Of a DNA stretch of 38,886 nt, positions 33,346 through 38,886 are shown in pieces. This DNA comes from CAYPHA01 sp964410215 (GTDB lineage Bacteria; Calditrichota; Calditrichia; Calditrichales; CAYPHA01). Position numbers and translations under genes: made by a program. The notes under the pieces are model-generated. The model made no database searches. It had not been told where the DNA came from and saw only the letters and a program-made list of their open reading frames with translations. The DNA lies in NCBI GenBank assembly GCA_964410215.1, contig CAYPHA010000040.1, positions 1-38,886 on the forward strand. Reading direction: 5' to 3'. Within the stretch, counting starts at the first letter, position 1. Each line of letters starts with the position of its first letter.

Positions 33346-33906
33346 ATGCATACAAAAGAAAACCTGGAAGCGATTAAAAATTCCGACAAGAGTGCCTTCA
33401 AGGAATTGTACGTTGCTTATTACGAGCCACTGTACCGGTTTGCCTGGCGACATGTAAGAGATAGTGAACTGGCACTCGATCTGGTCCAGGAAACGTTCAC
33501 CCGAGTATGGACCAGACGCAGTGAACTGCAATCCGACAAACCTGTTAAATCTTATCTTTACAGAATTATTCACAACCTGGCTATTGATCATGCCAGAAAA
33601 CAAACCGTGCGTGAGGAGGCACTTAACGTCCTTCCTTTTAATGATACACACGAAGACAATCATGACGCGCAGGAAAATGTCCGCATCATTGAAAAGGCGA
33701 TCGAAGCGCTGCCTGAAGGTCAGCGGGAGGTTTTCCAGATGAACCGGTACGAAGGCTTGAAATATGCCGAAATTGCCGAAATTCTGAATATTTCCGTCAA
33801 GGCGGTCGAAAAGCGGATGTCGAAAGCACTGGACACGTTACGTCAACAGCTAAAGCATCTGATCACTATAATAATGATGATTTACAATTTTATATATTTT
33901 TGGTAG
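33346..33906 (+). CDS. ECF-family RNA polymerase sigma factor (FecI-like)
   Basis: The frame opens at a TTG at 33319; the ATG at 33346 (MHTKENLEAIKNSDKSAFKE) fits the family best and gives 186 residues. It has region 2 (YYEPLYRFAWRHVRDSELAL followed by DLVQETFTRVW) and region 4 (ALPEGQREVFQMNRYEG, then YAEIAEILNISVKAVEKRMS). The C-terminus is an unusual hydrophobic tail (LITIIMMIYNFIYFW), a feature seen in some FCB ECF factors. There is almost no Shine-Dalgarno sequence. It should be held by the FecR protein encoded next and direct transcription of the receptor operon or of the divergent DUF4397 gene (inference). Confidence 0.93.
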   Translation: MHTKENLEAIKNSDKSAFKELYVAYYEPLYRFAWRHVRDSELALDLVQETFTRVWTRRSELQSDKPVKSYLYRIIHNLAIDHARKQTVREEALNVLPFNDTHEDNHDAQENVRIIEKAIEALPEGQREVFQMNRYEGLKYAEIAEILNISVKAVEKRMSKALDTLRQQLKHLITIIMMIYNFIYFW

Positions 33907-33968
33907 GGTTTTTTTCGATACGTTCGTTATTATAATTAGAATATTCGGTTATTTAAGGTACGATAATC

Positions 33969-34970
33969 ATGTTTTATATAGATGACGAAATACATATCTT
34001 AATACAACGTTCCTTTTCCGCAGAATTATCAGAAGCTGAACACAAAAAACTTTCAGCATGGATCGAAGCGGATGAGGAGCATAAAAGTTATTACGAGCAG
34101 ATTCAGCGTCTCCTGGGAGCCGTCAGTATTCCTGAGCCGGAACATATTCCGGATGTTGAAGAGGCATGGTCTGGTCTGGAAAAACGGTTATTGGAGCATG
34201 ACAATTCTTCCAAGGTCATCCCGCTTCACGATTCCGGATCCGTCAAATCGGGTAGAATAGTTAAATTTTCCATGGCCATAGCGGCGACCCTGATTATATT
34301 TATAGTATACCTCACTGTTCTAAATCAGGATGACTGGAACCGGGTCATGACTGCGAATGGTGAACGTTCGGAAATTCAACTTGCCGATCATTCCACCGTG
34401 ACCATTAATTCGGGCTCTCAGCTCGCATATCCGGATGTCTTTACCGACTCCGTCCGGCTGGTTAAGCTGGAGGGACAGGCCTTTTTCGACATCTCATCGG
34501 CGGAAAGGCCATTTATTGTAGAGACGCAAAACGCCCGCATCAGGGTACTCGGTACACGATTTGATGTTTTCGCGAGATATGACCGGACGGAAGTCATCGT
34601 CGAGGAAGGGAAAGTGATGCTTTCTGCCGTATCCCGTGAATATACCAGGCACGTCATACTGCAAGAGGATCAGATGGGTATCGTCAACCCACAGCGGGAA
34701 GCTTTGCTTACCCGCGAAAAGAAAGCCGATTATCTCATCGGCTGGCTGGACAACCGTTTTGTTTTCCATAAAACACCGTTGGAGGAAGCGGTCGCCGAGA
34801 TGGAACGCCGCCACGATGTATCCATTATGATTAACAATAATGTTCCCGAACACGTAACCATGTCCGGTTCATTTGAAGACGTTTCGGTTGATTCAACACT
34901 GGAAGCATTCTGCCTTGCCCTCAATTTATCTTTGACAAAAGAGGGGAACATGTACGTCATATCAAGGTAA
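33969..34970 (+). CDS. FecR-family anti-sigma factor with DUF4974 domain
   Basis: The protein has 333 residues. The cytoplasmic N-terminus (about 1-98) has the sigma-binding pattern LSEAEHKKLSAWIEADEEHK. One membrane span lies at about 100-118 (SMAIAATLIIFIVYLTVL). The periplasmic FecR domain (about 125-220) has GERSEIQLADHSTVTINSGS, LEGQAFFDI and VLGTRFDV. The C-terminal DUF4974/STN-like domain (about 258-331) has FHKTPLEEAVAEMERRHDVS. It is the membrane relay between an outer-membrane receptor and the ECF factor. It lies 62 bp after the sigma gene and 18 bp before the receptor, as in fecIRA-type operons. Confidence 0.94.
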   Translation: MFYIDDEIHILIQRSFSAELSEAEHKKLSAWIEADEEHKSYYEQIQRLLGAVSIPEPEHIPDVEEAWSGLEKRLLEHDNSSKVIPLHDSGSVKSGRIVKFSMAIAATLIIFIVYLTVLNQDDWNRVMTANGERSEIQLADHSTVTINSGSQLAYPDVFTDSVRLVKLEGQAFFDISSAERPFIVETQNARIRVLGTRFDVFARYDRTEVIVEEGKVMLSAVSREYTRHVILQEDQMGIVNPQREALLTREKKADYLIGWLDNRFVFHKTPLEEAVAEMERRHDVSIMINNNVPEHVTMSGSFEDVSVDSTLEAFCLALNLSLTKEGNMYVISR

Positions 34971-34988
34971 TTCAACAGGATGGTAATC

Positions 34989-37595
34989 ATGAAAACTTCA
35001 AACCAGCTCGGCTTTTTTCTTCTCGTCATAGCCTTCTTTGTTATAAGCTCTGATAAGGCCCATGCAGAAGAAGATGGTAAGATCACGATTAAAATGAAAA
35101 ACACACCCGTCAGAACGGCGATTGAAAAAATCAGTCAGCTATCTAAAAAGGATATTCTGTACGCGGATGCCATTCTTTCTGATCACATGATTTCCTGTGA
35201 CCTGGAAAATGTCGTCATTGAAGAAGCACTCCTGGATATTCTCGGTGATTTGCCTATTGCGTTCAAGCGGACCAAAAAAAATCAGTTTGTCCTGTATAGT
35301 CAGAGTACATTTAAGACACTTGATGTATCCGGCTACATCGTCGATTCCCGTTCCGGGGAAGCCCTGCCCTATGTAAACATTCATATTCCCGGTTCGCGTA
35401 TCGGAACCAGCAGTAACCAGTACGGGCAATTCGCGTTGCATGGCATTCCGGCCGAAGAAGCCACCCTGAAAGCGGAGTATGTAGGATACAAGTCGACTAT
35501 TCGGACATTAAACAGGAAGAACCTTTCCCCGCACCTGAAAATTGAAATGGAAGAATACACATTGCAAACGGAAGCCGTTGTCGTGGAGGCTTTTGACGGG
35601 GATGTGCTGGATATCAGCGAGCACGCCGGTGGCGGTGGTATTTCCCTGTCCCCCGGGTATTTTTCGCAACTTCCTCAAACCTGGTCCCGCGACATGATGC
35701 GTTCGCTTCAACTGCTGCCCGGAGTAAACCAGACCGGAAACGGTACCAGCGGGCTCAACATCCGGGGCAGTTCCGCAGCGGAAAATTTAGTCACATTGGA
35801 TGGTATGCCCCTGTATCATCTGGACCATGCCTTTGGTCTGCTAAGTGTCGTAAACCCGGATATGATCAAGGATATCCGCGTGCACAAAAGTGGCTTTGAG
35901 GCAAAGTATGGCGGGCGTACAGCCGGTTTTGTCGAGATGACCGGCAAATCGGGTAGTGTTTCGGAAGTACACATGAAAACCGGCCTATCGGAACTCGAAT
36001 TTAACGGACTGTTGGAACTACCCTTATCCGGAAAAGGATCCCTTCTTTTAGCAGGCAGACGGTCTCTGTTGACCGAAAGTGCCATCACTTTTTATGAAAA
36101 ATTGAAGGACACGCCCCCATTCAGGGAAGATTATCCGCAGATTCAGCAATTCTATAACGAAGGCATTTCTCCAACCAATCCGCGAATCATGTTTTATGAC
36201 ACCTACGCAAAACTGACTTTGGTTCCCGGGACAAAGGATGTGATCACATTCAGCGGCTATCTCAGCCATGATGAAATCACCGAAGAGTTTTCAGGCGGCC
36301 CCGGGTCCGTCGAAAACCGCATGGACTGGGGAAATACCGGTTACAGTATGCGCTGGCACCGTTCCTGGAGTGGTGAGTTATATTCCGATTTCATGATATC
36401 AACGTCACGGTATGAAATCAATGATGCCCTGCCTGCCGATTCAACATACCATTATGTCTCGGGCTATGCGAATACTGACATCGATAATGCTGTCGAGGAA
36501 TTAAATATTAAAATGGATAATCAATGGAAACTACTCTGGAATCACGACCTTCATGCCGGTATCCATTTCACCCGTTTTGAAACCGCCTTCAATGAAGCAA
36601 TCGCAGAACATGATAATGTGCTGACCCATGGTGCCCGTGGTGAAACAATTTCATTGTATCTGCAGGACAGGTGGCAGGCTCATTCCCGTGTTTCCCTGGC
36701 AGCCGGTCTTAGAAGCACCCATTATGACCGGGCCGGTCGTTTTTACTGGAACCCCCGTCTTGGTGCCGAATTCAATATATACAGGCAATGGACGTTGAAA
36801 GCTTCCTGGGGAAGGTATAATCAATACATACTCAATTTCGGCAATGAATTCTCCAATTTTGACGGACGTATGACCTGGATGATTGCAGATTACAATTTTG
36901 TTTTGAAACCGGCCTCGGCCACGCATAATGTTCTGGGCCTGAAATGGGAAAACCAGCAGTATCTTTTCGATCTGGAATTCTATCAAAAAAACATGACAGG
37001 CCTGGTTGAACAGCTGAATACCATTGAAGCGGTGAATGGTGTTCCGAACATACAAACCAGCCTGGTGCAGCGTGACGGTATTTCGAAGGGTGTCGATCTG
37101 CTGCTCGGAAAAAAGCGCGGGCGACTCAGTGGCTGGATCAGTTACAGTTACAATCAATCCGAACGCATTTTCAGTAATAATTCGTTTGACTATCCGGCCG
37201 GTTCCGATGTACCGCATAGTCTGAATATTGTCGGGAATTACCGTTACCGGTACTTTACATTCTCGGCCGTGTGGAGCCATATTTCCGGTACGGCTTACAC
37301 GAAACCCGATACGTATACCATGGAAACACAACGGGGTGACATGTATTTCCTGACAGCTCCCGTAAAACGCTATTCGGAGCGTCTTCCTGACAACCAGAGG
37401 CTGGATTTCAGCATATTTTACAATTACGCAGCAGCCGTATTCGACACCCGATTCGGCCTCTCACTGTATAATGTATTTAATCAGAACACAATCTGGTACC
37501 GGCATTTCAGCATGAAAGACGGCCATTTAAGCGCGGAAAACATCTACATGCCCGGATTTACACCAACGTTCGTGTTCGAATTAGCCTTTAAATAA
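34989..37595 (+). CDS. TonB-dependent outer-membrane receptor with STN signalling domain and carboxypeptidase-like domain
   Basis: An ATG at 34980 is in frame, but CAGGA lies about nine bases before the ATG at 34989, so the protein should begin MKTSNQLGFFLLV (868 residues). Signal peptide to about 26 (DKAHA). An STN (secretin/TonB short N-terminal) domain at about 30-105 contacts FecR. A CarboxypepD_reg-like domain follows at about 110-185 (GYIVDSRSGEALPYVNIHIP). The plug is at about 225-325 (LPGVNQTGNGTSGLNIRGSS, LVTLDGMPLYHLDH, KYGGRTAGFVEM), followed by a beta-barrel to the end (FVFELAFK). No SusD-like partner follows, so it is not a standard glycan-uptake pair. The imported ligand is unknown. 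Loading of ligand would signal via STN to FecR and the ECF factor. Confidence 0.93.
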   Translation: MKTSNQLGFFLLVIAFFVISSDKAHAEEDGKITIKMKNTPVRTAIEKISQLSKKDILYADAILSDHMISCDLENVVIEEALLDILGDLPIAFKRTKKNQFVLYSQSTFKTLDVSGYIVDSRSGEALPYVNIHIPGSRIGTSSNQYGQFALHGIPAEEATLKAEYVGYKSTIRTLNRKNLSPHLKIEMEEYTLQTEAVVVEAFDGDVLDISEHAGGGGISLSPGYFSQLPQTWSRDMMRSLQLLPGVNQTGNGTSGLNIRGSSAAENLVTLDGMPLYHLDHAFGLLSVVNPDMIKDIRVHKSGFEAKYGGRTAGFVEMTGKSGSVSEVHMKTGLSELEFNGLLELPLSGKGSLLLAGRRSLLTESAITFYEKLKDTPPFREDYPQIQQFYNEGISPTNPRIMFYDTYAKLTLVPGTKDVITFSGYLSHDEITEEFSGGPGSVENRMDWGNTGYSMRWHRSWSGELYSDFMISTSRYEINDALPADSTYHYVSGYANTDIDNAVEELNIKMDNQWKLLWNHDLHAGIHFTRFETAFNEAIAEHDNVLTHGARGETISLYLQDRWQAHSRVSLAAGLRSTHYDRAGRFYWNPRLGAEFNIYRQWTLKASWGRYNQYILNFGNEFSNFDGRMTWMIADYNFVLKPASATHNVLGLKWENQQYLFDLEFYQKNMTGLVEQLNTIEAVNGVPNIQTSLVQRDGISKGVDLLLGKKRGRLSGWISYSYNQSERIFSNNSFDYPAGSDVPHSLNIVGNYRYRYFTFSAVWSHISGTAYTKPDTYTMETQRGDMYFLTAPVKRYSERLPDNQRLDFSIFYNYAAAVFDTRFGLSLYNVFNQNTIWYRHFSMKDGHLSAENIYMPGFTPTFVFELAFK

Positions 37596-37647
37596 GGTTT
37601 GTTAAGGAATAACATTTTTTCCGAATTTACTAATCATTCCTGCTACA

Positions 37648-37682
37648 GCTCCCGATAATTTAACATAGAAGTAACCGGGAGC
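37648..37682 (+). promoter_or_regulatory. Inverted repeat covering the ribosome site of the next gene
   Basis: GCTCCCG (37648-37654) is the exact inverse of CGGGAGC (37676-37682), with a 21-base loop. The right arm contains GGGAG, the only Shine-Dalgarno sequence of the gene at 37690. In mRNA the stem would hide the ribosome site, so it could act as a translational switch. No known riboswitch class is recognised. Confidence 0.45.
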
Positions 37683-37689
37683 ATTCAAA

Positions 37690-38250
37690 ATGAATACAGA
37701 ACATATCTCTAAAACATACGAATATTTCATCAGTGGTGATGATGTCATTGAGCATGTGGATCCAAACTGGACTGATTTCGCCATCGAAAACAGTGGTGCA
37801 TCTTTAATCCCTGACAACATAATCGGTACATCTATCTGGGATTATATCACTGATGACACGACGATATCAATCTATCAGTCGGTTTTTCATAAAGTACGTC
37901 ATGCAGGCATAGCGATTGAACTGCCATTCCGATGTGATTCACCTGGCACGAGGCGTTACATGCGACTGGAAGTTGAGCCCATGGACAATAAGCACCTGCG
38001 GCTTAAATCGAACCTGATACGGGAAGAACCACGTCGGTTTATTCATATCCTGAGTAACTATTTTAAACACGGTGGTATGGTCATCACCATGTGCAGTTGG
38101 TGTAAAAAGGTCCGTATTGACGATGATAGCTGGGTTGAAATCGAAACCGCCCTGGACACATTAAAACCGTTCCACAATGAAGCGCTGCCGTCCATATCCC
38201 ATGGCATCTGTCAGCATTGTCATTTCAGAGTCTGGCCAAAATTCCATTGA
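37690..38250 (+). CDS. PAS-like protein with C-terminal CxxC / HxxCxxC cluster
   Basis: The protein has 186 residues. The N-terminal 115 residues match a conserved PAS-like module (HVDPNWTDFAIENSGAS, GTSIWDYITDD, ELPFRCDSPGTRRYMRLEVE). After a linker (about 115-130) comes a metal- or redox-type cluster: Cys 135, Cys 138 (MCSWCKKVR), His 171, Cys 174 and Cys 177 (SHGICQHC). The same C-terminal module ends many PAS or receiver proteins. It is soluble and has no output enzyme domain. It probably senses a small molecule or redox state (inference). It follows the TonB receptor by 94 bp, after a possible ribosome-site hairpin, and may be independently translated. Confidence 0.78.
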   Translation: MNTEHISKTYEYFISGDDVIEHVDPNWTDFAIENSGASLIPDNIIGTSIWDYITDDTTISIYQSVFHKVRHAGIAIELPFRCDSPGTRRYMRLEVEPMDNKHLRLKSNLIREEPRRFIHILSNYFKHGGMVITMCSWCKKVRIDDDSWVEIETALDTLKPFHNEALPSISHGICQHCHFRVWPKFH

Positions 38251-38353
38251 TCATAATTCCGTCAATGCGCCGGCATAAACTAATCCCGGACCTCAATCGA
38301 CCGATAATGGATATAAACGAATCGTATGAACGTTTAACATACCGGAGGAAATC

Positions 38354-38488
38354 ATGACGCTTGAACTATTTCTATCTGCATTAATTGTGACCTGGATTTT
38401 CTACCTGTTTTCCAGGATACTCCGGCAAAAATTACTGTTGAAAAAAGTCGTTCATACATTCCTTAAGCAGGAAAAGCTTAGTTCGTAA
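38354..38488 (+). CDS. 44-residue single-span membrane protein
   Basis: A perfect GGAGG (38344-38348) lies five bases before the ATG. The product starts MTLELFLSALIVTWIFYLFS, one clear membrane span (about 4-24), and continues with a basic tail rich in Lys (RQKLLLKKVVHTFLKQEKLSS is split here as RQKLLLKK and VVHTFLKQEK). It has no family I recognise. The ribosome site and clean membrane profile make it a plausible small protein; it is 103 bp after the PAS-like gene. Confidence 0.6.
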   Translation: MTLELFLSALIVTWIFYLFSRILRQKLLLKKVVHTFLKQEKLSS

Positions 38489-38618
38489 TCCCGGAGGATG
38501 CTTCACCCAGTATAAAAACGCCGGATTTGAGTGTCAGATCCCAGTTCATATCCCCGAAACCCGGTTTATATTTGCCGAGTGCTCCCCATATCGTTATATG
38601 CGTTATGAAACACAAAGA
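38478..38618 (-). pseudogene. Coding-like orphan frame, possible gene 3' remnant
   Basis: On the minus strand a frame of 46 codons runs from just after TGA (38621-38619) to TAA at 38480-38478. It reads ITIWGALGKYKPGFGDMNWD and then LTLKSGVFILGEASSG, with protein-like composition and codon use. It has only a TTG near its start, and an ATG at codon 24 with no good ribosome site. It overlaps the end of the 44-residue gene antisense. It may be chance or the tail of a lost gene. Confidence 0.25.
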
Positions 38619-38716
38619 TCATTCCACAGGATATATTGTTGTAAATAACAGGAATTATGATGTATATAATATGAAAATATTTCGGTATGTGTGCAGATTT
38701 TTCGTTATACCTATGG
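38489..38716. other. Region between the small membrane protein gene and the tandem repeats
   Basis: Apart from the weak minus-strand frame described separately, I see no gene. A plus-strand frame at 38527-38721 has no family pattern or ribosome site. Confidence 0.4.
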
Positions 38717-38886
38717 AATAAACGTTGGTGATTTGTGGTAGGGGCGTATGGAAATACGCCCCGGAATATACGTTGGTGATTTATGGCAGGGGCGTATGGA
38801 AATACACCCCGGAATATACGTTGGTGATTTATGGTAGGGGCGTATGGCCATACGCCCCGGAATATACGTTGGTGATTTATGGTAGG
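38717..38886. repeat. 48-bp tandem repeat array with palindromic cores, cut by the window end
   Basis: Units start at 38717, 38765, 38813 and 38861 (the last is partial), an exact 48-bp period. Each has AATATACGTTGGTGATTTAT and then GGTAGGGGCGTATGG followed by an inverted arm. The 22-base cores are at 38741-38762, 38789-38810 and 38837-38858. Core 1 has 9-bp arms around GGAA, core 2 has one mismatch, and core 3 is a perfect palindrome through GGCC. It resembles bacterial intergenic palindromic (REP/BIME-like) elements, not CRISPR. Confidence 0.88.

Noticed and set aside
33346..33906. The sigma factor's hydrophobic C-terminal tail as a sign of frameshift
   Set aside because: Sigma regions 2 and 4 are complete before the tail, and similar hydrophobic tails occur in ECF factors of FCB bacteria.
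36651..37331. A 226-codon minus-strand frame antisense to the TonB receptor
   Set aside because: The receptor barrel is continuous on the plus strand; the minus frame has no family signature or start site.
38527..38721. A 64-codon plus-strand frame near the right edge
   Set aside because: No ribosome site or recognisable pattern, and it ends in the first copy of the tandem repeat.
38717..38886. Possible CRISPR array
   Set aside because: The whole 48-bp unit repeats, with no variable spacers, and no cas genes are near; the palindromic tandem structure fits a different repeat type.

Overview
The window looks like a metagenome-assembled scaffold from the FCB superphylum (Calditrichota, KSB1, Ignavibacteria or a relative), but the exact phylum cannot be fixed from sequence alone. 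Two secreted proteins end in a type IX-style C-terminal domain with the 'NFPNPFNP/NYPNPFNP ... VYNVLGE' signature. An ECF sigma/FecR (DUF4974)/TonB receptor (STN + carboxypeptidase-like) trio of the kind common in FCB bacteria is present. Strong Shine-Dalgarno sites (AGGAGG, GGAGG) argue against Bacteroidia proper. A run of exactly 100 N marks a scaffold join. No rRNA, tRNA, CRISPR array, transposase or phage gene was seen.

Left edge (1-1866, +): a sulfur operon. It holds the 3' end of a metallo-beta-lactamase/double-rhodanese protein of the persulfide dioxygenase/sulfurtransferase type, followed by two half-size YeeE/YedE membrane proteins, and closes with a perfect bidirectional terminator.

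Centre (1865-24178, -): about 22 kb of signal transduction genes on one strand. In transcription order these are a soluble MCP-like coiled-coil protein; a minimal CheR; an MBL hydrolase; a Gcw_chp-type outer-membrane protein; a small GNAT; a giant transmembrane chemoreceptor with repeated HAMP-like and PAS modules; CheW; a REC-PAS-PAS-kinase-REC hybrid; a REC-PAS-HisKA_3 kinase; a NarL-type regulator; a broken PAS stub; a PAS/GAF/PAS kinase; a CheB-CheR-PAS fusion; and a PAS-PAS-kinase-REC hybrid. Many neighbours overlap or nearly touch. CheA and CheY are absent from the window, so the chemoreceptor/CheW output must use a CheA encoded elsewhere or be connected to the local kinases (inference).

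Right part (24546-33155): an unusual fusion of a PurD N-terminal-like domain to an EctA-like acetyltransferase; a DUF5916 outer-membrane protein; a coiled-coil protein; a secreted DUF3160 protein; and a secreted tandem-DUF4397 protein interrupted by the scaffold gap. Then on + (33346-38488): ECF sigma, FecR anti-sigma and STN-TonB receptor (a FecI/FecR/FecA-like transenvelope signalling unit), a PAS-like protein with a C-terminal Cys/His cluster whose ribosome site lies in a possible hairpin, and a 44-residue single-span membrane protein. The window ends inside a 48-bp tandem repeat with palindromic cores.
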